From contig CP085832.1 of NCBI GenBank assembly GCA_020809705.1, positions 4,464,001 through 4,528,000 on the forward strand: 64,000 bases of DNA, given 5' to 3'. The position numbers were made by a program, and so were the translations under genes. Shown in pieces: positions 22,512-34,633 of the stretch; the stretch's first letter is position 1; each line of letters starts with the position of its first letter. Source of the stretch: Calonectria ilicicola. Taxonomy: Eukaryota; Ascomycota; Sordariomycetes; Hypocreales; Nectriaceae. Under the pieces are notes generated by a model. It did no database searches, was not told where the DNA came from, and saw only the letters and a list, made by a program, of their open reading frames with translations.

Positions 22512-24386
22512 ATGGATTCCCACTTTGCTCACACTATTATCATCGGGACAGGTATATTGATGCCACCAGCCAGATGACTCGTGACTGACTGGAAGCAGGC
22601 GTTGGCGGATTATCCGCTGCCAAGACCTACCTGGAAATAGAGCCGATAGCCAACATCCTTCTACTTGAAAAGGTGCATAATTTGTTCATTTTATGACCAC
22701 AGTCGACTGGACTGACTTGGAGCAGCGTGCCACTTTGGGAGGTGTTTGGGCAGATGAAAACTGCTACGATGGCCTCAAAACGAATAATTTGTTAGGGACA
22801 TATGAGTTTACGGACTTTCCCATGACTGAAAAATACGGAGTGAAGACGGGTGACCATATTCCCGGGTTTGTTCTTCATAAGTACTTGAATGATTTTGCCA
22901 TTCACTTTGATATCTTGCGCCGAATCAAATTCAACACTCACGTCCAAGAAATCGAGAAAGTGGACGAAGGATGGAAAATAACCACTCTACAGACGAAACA
23001 CACTGACGGTTCAAGTACATCGGTAGTTTACAGCTGCAAGAAACTTATAATGAGCACCGGCCTGGCCTCTACGCCAAACCCTGTGTCAATTTCTGGCCAA
23101 GAATCCTTTGGGAAGCCCGTATTCAACCACGGGGAGCTCAAAGAACAGGGCCGCCGCGTGGCTGAAGATCCATCTATAAAATCTGTCACCGTTATTGGGG
23201 CCTCCAAAACCGGATACGACACGGTGCAGCTCATGGCGTCCCATGGGAAACAAGTGGAGTGGATCATTCGCGAGTCAGGAGGTGGTCCAGTGTGGATGTC
23301 ATATCCGTGGGTCAATCTAGGCCCCTTCCAAGTAATGCTCGAGCACCTTGCCACAATGAGGTTCTTTTCATGGTTCAGTCCCTGCGTGTGGGGTAATTTT
23401 GATGGATTCACTTGGATTCGAGGTCTACTTCATAACACTTGGCTTGGGAGGAAACTGGTCCATGGTTTATGGGAGAAGATCCGTACGGATACGATCCAGC
23501 GTAACAATTACAGAAATAACCCGATATTAGCTCCTCTTGAGCCTTATGAGAGGTAAGTCACCAAATACATTCCGCAAGCAAACGATCAATACTAAATCTC
23601 CCAAGTCTCTTCTGGTCAGCAAGAGTTGGAATTCTCAATTACCCCGGCGACTTTCACGATTACCTGCTTTCTGGCCAAGTCAAAATCACCAAGAGGGATA
23701 TAAAATGCCTCTCAAGTAATGGCACAGTACATCTCAGCGATGGAAGCAAGTTTCAGACCGACGCACTTGTTGCAATCACTGGATGGAATCTTACCCAAAC
23801 AGTACGCTATCTGCCGGAAGGAATAGAAGGTGGCCTCGGCGTTCCGTCCAACACCCAGAGTGCAACAGAGGAGTATTTCTGGGAGAACCTGGACATGGAA
23901 GCTGAAAAGGAGATTTTGTCATCTTTTCCTTACCTCGCTCAACAGCCAAAGCAGGTTATTCCATATAAACAAAAGGTTTCGCCGTATCGACTTTATAGGG
24001 GAATGGTTTCGCCGGCGCTGACGGTGCACAATGACCGATCTATAGTGTTCATGAAGATGGTTCACAGCACCAGCAACATGATCATCGCAGAGACTCAGGC
24101 CCTTTGGGCATATGCCTATCTCAACGACAAATTGGATATCGACAGAACCCAAGTGTTCCATCAAACCGCCCTGATGAGTCGATATGGCAAGCTGCGATAT
24201 CCTTGCGGATTTTCAGCCTGGTATCCCGAGTTTGTATATGATGCAATCCCATACGCGGATATGCTGCTGAAGGATTTGGGTGTGAAGAACAAGCGGAAAT
24301 CGACGTGGACAAAGGAAATCTTTCAGGGTTACACGATCCAGGATTACAAGGGCATTAACCGAGAATGGATGAAAGCTCACAAATAG
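22512..24386 (+). CDS. FAD-dependent monooxygenase (FMO-like)
   Basis: Exons 22512-22551, 22599-22672, 22726-23552 and 23606-24386 give 573 residues. The FAD-binding motif GTGVGG (residues 12-17) is split by intron 1. GGVWADENCYDGLKTNNLLG is the conserved FMO-like segment after the first beta-alpha-beta fold, and VIGASKTGYD is the NADPH-binding turn (about 185-194). The enzyme should oxygenate a soft nucleophile or ketone using NADPH and O2; the substrate is unknown. Intron 2 must end at GAGCAG (22725), because a nearer CACAG breaks the frame. Its TATA box is clear, and it is head-to-head with the C2H2 regulator. It could act in the same pathway as the cupin, P450 and SDRs downstream (inference). 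Confidence 0.9.
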
Positions 24387-24625
24387 ATTGCAGGAAATTT
24401 TCTATTTAATATGACTTTTGAGGTAGAAAATTCTGATTCAATTTATCAAGTGGGCCATAATAAGTTTGATACATCCATCCGTAGTCATTGACAGGAATGG
24501 TGCCAAAGATGAACTTTCTCCTTGCTCTTCATTCTGGTCGAATGGCATTACCCGACTCCATCATATCGGCACAGTCATATTGGAGCCACTAGCAAAATCC
24601 AGTTAGCCCTATTGCCTCATATAAT

Positions 24626-25482
24626 CTAGAAATTTGAGAGATCTGAGCTGCCTGCGGTTGGTGTGGTATGATTCTGCTGAGATTCGCCGTCTTCGAACGA
24701 TAACTTCTTCACCGAACCCTCCAAATCTGCAGGTTTAGCGGGGTCTGGTCTTGCAAGTGTGCTATTCTCTGATGCTAGAGGTTTACTATAGTCGCTCTTT
24801 TTGTATACACGTGCACTACGGAGCTTGCCTATTTTCCGGAGGCTGGCTATATCACCGCGCTTAAAGTTTCCGTGCTTGTGCTTGAACTCCCAAAGGATGC
24901 TTTGTTGGTTTTCTGGGTGCAATACGTCGCGTTCTGCAAGTTTGTCATTATCAAACATCTAGATAATATATTTATGGTGGAAGACCAACTTTTGTAAAAC
25001 CCATACATGTTCAGCTGCCGTACAAAAGCCGTGATATGATTGTGCTTATAATGCTTTCTGAAGGAGGTCAGAAGGATATTAACTAGAGTTCTTGTGTAAA
25101 ATTATAGATACAACATACACCAAGACTTCATTGCAAAAGTCGTCTGAGGGAGACATGACGAAGCTGTTTGCAGTCGCAGACCATGAAATTAGGTGTTGGA
25201 TGCTTGTATCATCCAACAGGCTGGGGCAAAACTTGGTTAGTTGTATCTCAGCCACGAATGGGTGCTATCTCACTTGTAAAGCTTTTGAATAAAGAGTATT
25301 GGTGCTTTAACACTCTTGGGCTGATGAAAGAAGGAGGTAGTTGTTGGTGCAGGCCTGTTGGCAAGGCCCTCGTCTGGCTGCGACGGGATTTCATCTTTGT
25401 GGACTTGCAGGTCTTTTTTGTTGCAATTTCCAGAGACCTGTTGGTCGAAGGAATTTGTTGGCGTCATGTTTAAAAGACTCAA
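24626..25482 (-). CDS. Compact HSF-type DNA-binding domain protein
   Basis: Four minus-strand exons (25482-25274, 25220-25119, 25057-24990, 24933-24626) join in phase to give 228 residues. No single open frame shows the domain. After splicing, residues 62-165 form a full heat-shock-factor winged helix: FIQKLYNLLDD, ISWSATANSFVM, the recognition helix HITAFVRQLNMYGF (111-124), then WEFKHKHGNFKRGD (141-154). Ser/Thr- and Pro-rich tails flank it. There is no trimerisation coiled coil and no long activation region, whereas HSF1- and Sfl1-type proteins are usually well over 500 residues. It may be a monomeric repressor-like or competing factor (inference). It lies tail-to-tail with the monooxygenase and head-to-head with the cupin gene. 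Confidence 0.8.
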
Positions 25483-26195
25483 GATGATGATGAATATCCG
25501 CGATGTGTTTTCAGAGGTCTAGGCAAGATTCGTTGTCGTATTCTGCCTTTCCCAGTCAGATTTTGCGGACAGGTGCCTGACGCCTGGACCGTGGTGTGGC
25601 ATTTGGAGGCCAACAGTGATTGGCCAAATTTTGGCGCGATTTTAGTAAGCCAGGATCCTAGCAAGAGGGAGAAGAATATTGCGGCATTCACGGGGGACTC
25701 GGAAATGAGAGGCCTGGAATAGTGCTCCAGTAAAGCAAGCTGATGCCTTTGAACTTGGAGAGGTGCAGGGCGCTAAGGGAATGGGAACATGACATGGGGA
25801 GATTGGGCTAGAAGAGGCCGTGTCATGTGACACGTGATGGAGTAAGCCATGGAGGTAAACCCAGGGGTCCCTTCTAAATGGCAACGCGTTGAAAATAAGA
25901 GTATAATAAAGTTCAACCTAGAATCAAGTGTCGAATAGCCTCGTCCTCAAAGATAAATAGACCCATCACTGCTCGCCGTCGGGCTTTGGCTAGTTAGTGC
26001 CATCGCGTCATAGCTGCCCCACCCTTACCAAAACACACACCGTTGCAGCAATCGTGAGGGTCTGGTCTGTCTGCCCGCAGATCAATTGCGTTCCGCCAAC
26101 CGACAAGTCCAACACCCTCGCTACCACGCCATGCTTTTGTCTTCGTTTATTAACCGTTGATCTGAGCCGAGTTTAAAGAAACCACCCATTGGACA
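25483..26195. other. Divergent promoter region, HSF-like and cupin genes
   Basis: No gene is seen in these 713 bases between head-to-head genes. Short open frames on the minus strand are without domain matches. ACACGTGATGG near 25830 contains a CACGTG E-box. Confidence 0.45.
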
Positions 26196-27293
26196 ATGGG
26201 CATCCCAACCCTCTCTCTCCCGCCAGGCACGAAGAGCTCCTACGTTCTTGGCCAGCTCGAGGGGGAATGCATTGAGATTCTTGGCGGCCACGCTGTGCTT
26301 CGGGTTCTCGTATCCGGCAACGAGTCGGACGGCGAGTTTGCTGTCTACTCTGCAGCCGCAGCTGCTTCTGACGCCTGCAGCTTCTCTCCACAGCCTGAGG
26401 CATATAATGCCTTGATCGTGACAAAGGGCTATCTAAGAGTCCTGGTGGGCGAGCGCTGTCGGGATATGTACCCAGGAGACTTTGTCTTTATACCCCCGGT
26501 AAGAAAGTTTGATATACCGCCTTCTCTCATCTGAAATGCTCATTTGCTCCCCAACATGCAGAACACTCGTTACAGTTTTCAGGCACTTGCGCCCTGGTCC
26601 GAGTTTCTATCGCTCACCACACCAGGGAACCTAATCGACTTTTTCCGAAAAACTGGAAAGGAATTCAATGGGATTGTGATGCCCGAGATTAATGCAGCCA
26701 CCCCATTGACGATACCCTCTGCAGGTGCCGATGATTTCAGTCTCGAGCTGGCCCCTCCGTTGGAGGCATCAGACTGGCTGGATACGGAGACTGATATTCC
26801 AACGTCTGAAGAACCATATTTCCTGCGGGCCGACAGGGGCCCTTGTTGGGCCTTTGGTGGAGTGATGTCTCGACCATTAATCAAGGCAGCCCAAACGAAT
26901 GGCAAGTTTTCTGTCACTGTCATGGAATCTTCCTCTTCATATCATATTCGACCGTTCTTTGACCGATATATAAGCTTTACAAGAGTTTATCATTGCATGG
27001 TCATGATTGAGGGTCACATTAGGATGAAATTCGAAGGAGACGCCGAGTGGACGTCAATAAGGGCAGGCGAGACGCTGGTGGTGTCGGCCAGGCAGTTTTT
27101 CACCGTTGACATAGCCAGCAAGTTTGTTCGGATGGTCATCTTCACTAATGGTACCGGTATGGATGAGCTTATTAATAGGGCTGGTTATGAATGCAAGACT
27201 TCTGTCTTGCCGAACAAGGTTGGGAATTGGGATGGGTGGGATGAGGCTCGTCTCAAGTCTGCGTGTGCAGAAGTGGGGGCGCAGATTGTCTAG
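26196..27293 (+). CDS. Bicupin, quercetin 2,3-dioxygenase-like
   Basis: Exons 26196-26498 and 26562-27293 give 344 residues with two cupin barrels. The first spans about residues 20-110 (ALIVTKGYLRVLVG, YPGDFVFIPPNTRYSF), the second about 215-310 (YHCMVMIEGHIRMKF, IRAGETLVVSARQFFTV). The overall layout matches fungal quercetinase-like proteins, which cleave flavonols with a metal held by His and Glu. In the N-terminal cupin, the expected HxHxxxE cluster is not visible: the matching stretch reads PEAYNALIVTKG. Metal binding and dioxygenase activity are therefore doubtful, and it may be a redirected or non-catalytic cupin. Donor GTAAGA, acceptor ATGCAG. Confidence 0.85.
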
Positions 27294-28885
27294 GATATGA
27301 TGAATTAGTTTAATTCCTGTGGTCTTGTTTTTCGGAGTCGTGTGAAACAGATTTGTCTTATTCAATAGCATTGTTGGCAATCCGGTCAAGATGAGTTTTG
27401 AGTCAACACTGCCCTACCCTGAAGCGACTGAGCAGCTTGAGGGAAAATTGTTCGGACTTGCCAACGCTCCTTGGTTCAAAATAGATGGTGAATTTCTTTT
27501 TCGGAAAAAAAGAAGAAAAAAAGGAAAATATTTCAGCAAAGAAATCTCTTGCAGTCACGCTCAGGATTGAACGTGAACAAGTCCTGATGGTTGGGTGGAC
27601 GATGTGGGGGCGGGGTCGGCAGAGATGATCTCGGACCGAGGCGTGAAGCGCAAAACAGAGCACACAACGACACCCAAAATGTCCACTCGGGTAGAGAGCG
27701 GGGTGGATTTACCGTTAGCTGCAACACAATCTCTGTGTAACTACAACAACTGTGTTTTTGGCTCGCTGCACGTAATGAGCAAAGCAACATTTAGCGTTGG
27801 CAAATGCATCCTGACCGGGAAATGGCTGCTTATCGCTTGGACCGCTTTTGCCACCACCGCCGCCACCAGCGCTGAGGAGGACGAGTCCATCCTCTGTATG
27901 GCAGTTTTGTGGGCTTTGTCTTCACCAGCTTCGCGCGGCTGCATGCCGCTCTGACCACTGCGGCTCGTCAAATTTGCATCTTACAGCGGCCCGCTGCCGC
28001 CGGCCACAGCAGATCCCACGCGCCAGTCTCGTTGCGGTTACGTTCGGTTTCTCGGACTTTTGGCCTTGTGCTTACGTGCTCCGATAGCGGCCGGCGAGAC
28101 CAGCCCGTTCTAGATGAAGCCTTTTCGCGGCAGATGCTGGAGAGATAGAGAGGGAATCGGGACCAAGCGCTGCAGATAGATTTTACGTTGCATTTTCAGG
28201 GGGCCATGGATGGATTCAAGGTTATGCAGCTCATCCACAGCATTGTTTTTTTAGCGGCTGTTGTGACGTGGACGTGTTCGCAGCGAGCGCGCCGCTCTCC
28301 AACATTGCCCCCACCAACTTATTTCTCATCAATCCACCTAGTTACAGAGGCAGAGTCCAGTCTTGTAATTGTCCTTGCTTACGCCTGGATAATCCGGGAG
28401 TTTCCAGTGCTAAAGTTAAAAAATCAAAGTCAAAGTCGTCATTGTCGACAACCTGCTGCAAATGTTTTAGTTTCACCGCCGATTTTTTGCACAACTGAAC
28501 TTGTCTCACGCCCTAGCTTTGACACCTGGTCCAGAAGCCACAACGTTCGCCATCCTCAAGCCACATAGCGAGATCCACAACGTTGGGCCGAACCGGCGCA
28601 TCCCCTCTCAAAAGGAAAAGGCTCGCGAAAAAAAAAATTCAGTCCAGAAGACTCAGGACTAGACCTGGAGTCTCTCAGCACCTTGAGCTCGAGAAATTGA
28701 GACAACAAGGCTAAGCTGGAGGAACCTTTGCGGCCCTACACCGACATTGTCCACCTGAAAACCCGCTGCTTCCCCCCGCTCTCCCACTCTGCGCACTCCC
28801 CACTCAGCTTTTTACCATCGTTGCCTGGCGAAAAAAAAAGGAAGAGGAAAAAAAACTTCCTTGACCATTATTGACTAGCATCGCC
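27294..28885. other. Intergenic upstream of the MFS gene
   Basis: No supported gene. Open frames between 27595 and 28568 lie in three frames and share no known family. Purine-rich runs (27500-27530, 28620-28640, 28832-28855) are present. The length suggests a long 5' leader or promoter for the transporter. Confidence 0.45.
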
Positions 28886-30457
28886 ATGTCGGAGGAACAA
28901 CCCTTGCTTAGACCGTCCCTCGTGGACACTAGAACTGAATCCACCCAGACAATCGACCTGGTTGATTTTGAGCCAAACGATCCAGACAACCCGAGAAACT
29001 GGCCCAATTCCTTCAAATGGTTCATTGTGCTCCTCCTGGCGTGCATGGCCAGCACCGTGTAAGAAGCCCGCTCACGAATCCCTGTACCAAAATTAACATT
29101 TCCCCAAGGACATTTACTTGCATGAACGTGGTTCCTATTGCCAGCGAAATCATCACAGACCTCAATGATGGGCACCCCAGCTCTTCCGGAAGCGCTCTTC
29201 TGGTTACAATCTGGGAGCTGGGTGAGGCTATTGGACCGTTTCTCATTGCTCCCATGTCCGAAGTCTTTGGTCGCTACCCCGTCTTGAACGGCGCCAACCT
29301 CATCTTCATTTCGGCGACGCTCCTCGCTGCCGTCAGCCAAAGCCCCCGGCTCTTCGTCTCTGCCAGAGCCCTCGAAGGCCTCGCTGTCGCCGTCAACGTC
29401 CTGAACCCAGCCATTATTGGCGACCTGTTTCCCTCAGACCAGCGAGGTTCCGCCATGAGCCTGATTTCACTGGCTCCCCTGATGGGTGGTGCCATCGGGC
29501 CAACTGTGAGTGGAATCATTGCTGAGAGACACGGCTGGAGGGTTGTGGTGCTCATTGGCGCTGGTTTGGCCGCTTTGTGTGAGGTGCTCTTCCTCACCTG
29601 CTTTCGCGAGACGTACAAGACGGCTATTCTTAGCCAAAGAATCTCCGAGATGCGCAAGAAATCTCGTGAGCAAGATGCACTGGATGCTCCTCAGGAAGGG
29701 CTATATGTGGCCCTGAACAAGATGTGGGGCTCTGTGTCGAGACCAGTTACTGTCATGTCCAGCTCTGGTGTTCTGCTGGCCATGTCGCTCTTCGGAGGCG
29801 TTGCTTTTGCTTACTTTTATCTCATCTCTGTCAGCTTCCCAGGCATCCTTAAGAGTGTCTATGGACTTACTGCTGCGGAGACTGGTACAGCATTCATCAC
29901 CCTTAGTAAGTTTTATCCAGCTCAAAGGCTAGGCCCTATTTCTACAGACAACTGACAACATTGTAGGTTTTGGATCCTTGATTGCGATTTTCATCTGCAA
30001 TGGTACACTCGATAGAATTTACAAGCAACTTCGTGGCTCAGAAGAGGGACATCCTGAATACCGTCTACCCGTTGCGATTGTCGCTGGCTTCATGTTGCCT
30101 GTCGCCATATCCTCGTACGGCTGGACTGCACAGCTCCGACTCCCCCTATGGTCTTTCCTGGCCGTGTCAGCATTCGTTAATGGAAGCATCCTGATGATTA
30201 TCATTCCTTTGTCGGCGTTCGTCGTCGACGCTTGCGGCATGTATGCGGCATCTGCCTTGACTGGAGTCATTGTCATAAGATGCCTGATGGGTACATTTCT
30301 ACCGCTTGGAGTTGATCCATTGAGCAATGCGTTTGGCTATGGATGGGGAATGTCGATATTTGGTGCGCTCGCTCTTTGCGTGGCGCCCATTCCGATTATG
30401 GTAATGAGGTACGGAAGGAAGTGGAGGCAGCGATCCGAATATACACGGGGATTCTAA
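28886..30457 (+). CDS. MFS transporter, DHA1 drug/proton antiporter type
   Basis: Exons 28886-29058, 29109-29905 and 29967-30457 join in phase to give 486 residues with about twelve membrane spans. The N-terminal PNDPDNPRNWPNSFKW is the usual pre-TM1 signature of fungal DHA1 carriers. APMSEVFGRYPV is motif A between TM2 and TM3, and LAPLMGGAIGPTVSG is motif C, the antiporter motif. The predicted role is proton-driven export of a small molecule across the plasma membrane, possibly the product of nearby oxidative enzymes (inference). It lies tail-to-tail with the rhodopsin-domain gene. The acidic cytosolic N-terminus (EEQPLL) contains a dileucine-like sorting signal. Confidence 0.9.
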
Positions 30458-30692
30458 TTCTTAATTAATGATTAAACACTGGGAAATGCATGAGAGGATA
30501 TAACGATGGGAGATGGAGCATGAGGGTACGGAAAAGTAATTGCATTGTTTGTTTCTGGAGCGGAATAATTCTTTCCCTACGATAAAACATAGAGAGATAG
30601 GACCTGCAGAACCCACCATGGCATATATAGATAGCAATTTAAAACAGTCATTCCTTCAACGATTTCTCTATTTACCTCATAAATCTACACCT

Positions 30693-31814
30693 TTATATCA
30701 CAAGCTCCAATTTTGTTTGTGACTCGGAATCTCTAATTCTGGCAGGTCTTATCCAAGCAAAGGAAATAGTGCCAAGCAAGGGACGTAGCGCCGGAAGGGC
30801 TATGACTATTATTTGTGTTGCAAGCTCTGCAATACCGAGTCCATCTGGGTCGAATTAGTAGCCGAAAGAGGACGTAGCTGCGACGGAAAATGTACTTACA
30901 GGTTGAAAGGCCGAACATGGCCTTTACAGTGAGAATAAATCTGGCTAGGCTCAAGGTAATTGTTATGATGCCAAGCAGTAAAATGGAGATTAATGCTGTT
31001 CTTTCTCTTCCTCGAAGGGCCCTGAGTCTGGGAAGCATTCCAAACGGTAATATGAAGACTGTAATTTATCCAGTTAGAGAACTGCAATATGGCCTGGCAG
31101 TAATTGTATGTAATGTTTACTTAGGAGCTCTGCAATAATGCCAATGGTCCAATTAATATAGAACGGGTCTACTTCATCATATCGCGAGCATGTGGGGTCT
31201 CTTGCCCTGATATGGAAATATGTTAGTATCACAAGCATCGCACAATACAACTGTTTTGAAGGACTCACCAATTGATGGGCACATCAATTCCACACCAAAA
31301 CACATCCATTAGCACAACCGTGATGAACCCACACCCCGTATAGACCATGACAGCATACATGGCCTTGCGCAAGGTTTCCTCAGTGATGGGGAATAGCTGA
31401 TAGTAAAAAGCTAAAAGGCTGAATCGTGGGAAATAAAAGCACAGTTCGTACATTATGAGCGAAGCGAATTTCCACTGGGCTGTCAGTTAGAAATGCATGG
31501 TTTAAGAGCGACAAAGCAGCTCACCTTTGCAAAGGTTTCGGAATAATAAGTTTGCCATACTAAGTAATCCATCTGAAATGTGATAGTGTCTCCGATTGGC
31601 AGAGTCAGAAAAGTAAGCAAGGAAAGGACTAGAAAGGCATCAGAGACCCAAAAGGACCACATTCGACGCCATGCGCGCACTGCCAATCTAGCAGCGACGA
31701 CGATGAAGCAGAGGGTAAACAGAGTCCACTCCGCAGCCTAAAAAGTTAGACGAATAAGGCGATGGTGAATTGTGGCATTTATCTTACAAGAAACGAGACG
31801 GTGGTTGTCCCCAT
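30693..31814 (-). CDS. Rhodopsin-domain integral membrane protein
   Basis: Six exons in minus order (31814-31788, 31737-31525, 31474-31269, 31206-31121, 31058-30900, 30844-30693) keep phase and give 280 residues. The protein is highly hydrophobic, with about six to seven spans. Markers of the fungal rhodopsin-domain family (PF20684, Pth11-related) include SLLAFYYQLFP, the Cys-rich loop DPTCSRYDEVDPFYINW, and IIVIALPALRPLL in the last helix. The role is unproven; relatives are surface sensors or poorly known membrane proteins. It lacks an N-terminal CFEM domain and starts immediately before TM1, so it is a short member. Two acceptors (exons 3 and 6) were chosen over nearer AGs because only they restore the frame. 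Confidence 0.78.
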
Positions 31815-33142
31815 TGGTCTCGATGGCTAGGGATCTGGTCGTAAAAACCACGAGGATCCCTGTACCCGTTAACAAATGCGCAATTTGCACCTATATTAGA
31901 TGCCAATAACACGGACGGGCTTTACGAGAGAGGCTCCCTTTCTATGATGAGCAGAGTGACGAGTTTTGCGAGGTTTGGGGTGAGATACAGATGCAAGCGA
32001 CTGGCATTTTATATCTTGGGCGCCACAAACCAAGCAGTCGGGTCTGGAAGAAGCCATGATCTGCCTTGGTGGTGTGTTGGCGCATCGGTTGAACTCAGAG
32101 GGCTGGCGCTATGCCTGGAAACGGTTTGCCGTGCAGGCTGGACGTTTCTTGGCTAGTGATGGGGTGCAAGGCATGGGGTGTAAATTTATGTGCTGATGAA
32201 GGAGCTGAAAAAAAAAAGAAGAAGAGGAGGATAGCATAGCGAAAATTATGGCAACATGATTTTGTCTAGACTGTTGTTTAATTCATCGATATTGTTCATT
32301 CTTATTTTCTTTCCATTCATTCATTGTTGAGCTTGGGGGTTTCTCGCCACTTTTCAGAATGCGTGCCACCTCTTTCCAGGAAGACAGATGATAAGAAGAA
32401 CGCGATTTTCCAGGGAGGATACGGATATGCAGCGGACATGAAGAAAGAAGGCATATTCATGTGACATGTGTGTGTATGTGTGTATTCAAGAAGTGCAAGT
32501 CGACAACCAGCTGGACAGCCACGGAAAGCTCCGTGGCGTGGGAGCTGGAATGTAACGAATCATGTGTGGCGCACGCCAATGGCGAAGCCACCCAGCTGGA
32601 TCCTGGTGGATGATGATGACTGTACCAGTTAAACGAGCCGTTCAGGCGGGTTCAAGGCTGAGGATCGGCCATGCAATGTGCAGGCGACATTTGAAGCGAT
32701 GCGCCATATGCGAGGATCAAGTCGGTTCAGTCCTGTCTTGTCTCGGCACCTCATGTCCGTGCCGCTGCTGTCAGGTTGTTGTTATTGTTGGTGTCGCGTC
32801 GCCGCCCGCACTACTCTGCCCCAGGCCCCACACACGCCCGCCCGTCAGTCGCTATCCGATGATCTGCAATATGGACACGCATCCCTCACAACGGCTTCAT
32901 CCTCCACCGACCACGACATAGTGGCCAATCACAGCGACTAACCTCCGCTAACATAACCACTTGGTATAGCATTCACAAGACGGGTGCTTGTGCTTGTGCT
33001 GGACGGGCCACTCACTCACTGTACAGCACATCCCAACACCCTCATACGCGACCCATCACATCATCCCCTCGTCACTCCAATCTCCACCTCGGCTTCGGCT
33101 GCACCTCTCACATGATCATCGCAGCCATCAAAGCCACCCAAA
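31815..33142. other. Intergenic between the rhodopsin-domain and SDR genes
   Basis: This is a divergent promoter region of about 1.3 kb. It holds a short GTGTGTATGTGTGTA microsatellite near 32468 and pyrimidine-rich sequence before the SDR start. No gene is seen; open frames at 32562-33290 are without domains. Confidence 0.45.
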
Positions 33143-34254
33143 ATGCTCTCCCTCGTTCTGCGCCAGCTGCCTCAACTCTTTCCTCCCGCGCCCCACTTCA
33201 CTGAGAAGCATCTGCCGGATCTCCATGGCAAGGCAAGTAGTCTCTTTGCGCCACACACAGCTCTGCTTGTCTCTGCCAATTCGGCACTAACCTTGCCTAG
33301 GTTTATCTCGTTACCGGCGCCAACACCGGCGTAGGAAAAGAGCTGGCCCAAATTCTATATTCCAGAAACGCCCGCGTCTGGATTGCGGCGCGCTCCGATG
33401 AGAAAGCTGCAAAGGCCATTGATGACATCAAAGCCGCCGTTCCAGACTCTACCGGAGAGCTCCTCTACCTGCACCTTGATCTTGCAGACGTCAAAGCAAT
33501 TGCTTCAGCTGCCAAGGAATTTCTCTCAAGGGAGTCCAAGCTGCACGTCCTCTTCAACAATGCCGGTCTTTTGAGCCCCCCAATGGGTTCCAAAACCGCT
33601 CAAGGATATGAAATGCAACTGGGAGTAAACAACATTGGCACCTTCATGTTCACCAAGCTCCTGACCCCAATGCTTATCGAAACGGCAAAAGTGGAAGCCC
33701 CAAACACTGTGCGTGTCGTCTGGGTGTCGTCTTCTGGAGCTGAAGCACCCCTAATAGTTCCGACCGGTGGCGTTGTCATTGAAGACTTGCCCAATCGTTC
33801 GAAAAAGCTGCCCCTTATAGCTTACTGTATGAGCAAGGCAGGCAATTACCTGCACGCCGTGGAGATGGCAAAAAGATTGAAAGGCACAGGCGTCATCAGC
33901 GTCGCCCTCAACCCCGGAAATCTCAAGTCGGATCTTTGGAGAACTCAAGGATTTTTGCTCTGCTGGCTCCTGAATACCTTCTTTTTGCACCCGGTAATCA
34001 ACGGTGCTTACACAGAACTCTTTGCTGGCCTTTCACCAGAAGTCACTGTCGAAAAGTCTGGATCATGGAGTAAGTCAACACCTATCGCGCCGTTCCTTTC
34101 GCTGTTCTAATGTATCATAGTCGGCCCTTGGGGGCGATTTTTCTCCACTCGCAGTGATTTAATGCTGGCGGCAAAGACAAAAGAGGAGGGAGGTCTTGGG
34201 ACAGCTCACGAATTCTGGGAATGGACAGAAGCCGAGGTGGAAAAATATCTCTAG
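33143..34254 (+). CDS. Short-chain dehydrogenase/reductase (retinol dehydrogenase/WWOX-like)
   Basis: Exons 33143-33232, 33301-34069 and 34121-34254 give 330 residues. The SDR features are all present: TGANTGVG (35-42) for the cofactor, NNAG (116-119), a VSSS catalytic serine region near 172-175, and YCMSK (Tyr205, Lys209) as the active site. The N-terminal 30 residues precede the fold and contain a hydrophobic stretch. The C-terminus GPWGRFFSTRSDL is typical of fungal homologues annotated as retinol dehydrogenase-like. It reduces or oxidises a hydroxyl/carbonyl with NADP(H); the substrate is unknown. Intron 1 uses a GC donor (AAG|GCAAGT). It lies tail-to-tail with the P450. Confidence 0.9.
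33233..33300 (+). other. GC-AG intron in the SDR gene
   Basis: The exon boundary AAG|GCAAGT...CCTAG|GTT is required to keep the frame into VYLVTG. GC-AG introns are a recognised minority class in fungi and are often missed by gene finders; the rest of the donor matches the consensus exactly. Confidence 0.75.
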
Positions 34255-34633
34255 CTTAAACATCTTGTAAGATATGTTTTAACTCATAAACAAAAACTAC
34301 TTTTTGGAGTACAATGGCCTCCGAGGCCATTCGTCGTGAATCTCGCATAACAGCTAGCTCCGTGCTATCATGCATTTGCAGGCACAATCATAGAACCCAA
34401 AGAATTTGCTTCTCGCTTATTAATATTTTTTTTATTTAACGTAAATATATTATGATGGGTGAGCCTTAACTACAGATTAGTTATAGAGATCCTATACCTT
34501 TACTTTGTAAGTGTATAAAGGTTAGGCGACGCTACTGATGCTTTCGAGAAATATGGACCTTGAGACCTTCAAAGAAAACTAGAATACTGTGGTGTAAACT
34601 TATTAGTTTATTTTGATCAATTTAGAAGGATAT
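34255..34633. other. Intergenic between convergent SDR and P450 genes
   Basis: The sequence is A/T-rich, with a TATTTTTTTTATTT tract near 34423. It holds the 3' ends of both genes and nothing else is seen. Confidence 0.5.

Noticed and set aside
27595..28568. Several overlapping plus-strand frames upstream of the MFS gene
   Set aside because: No family match, different frames with no convincing splice links; treated as leader or promoter DNA.
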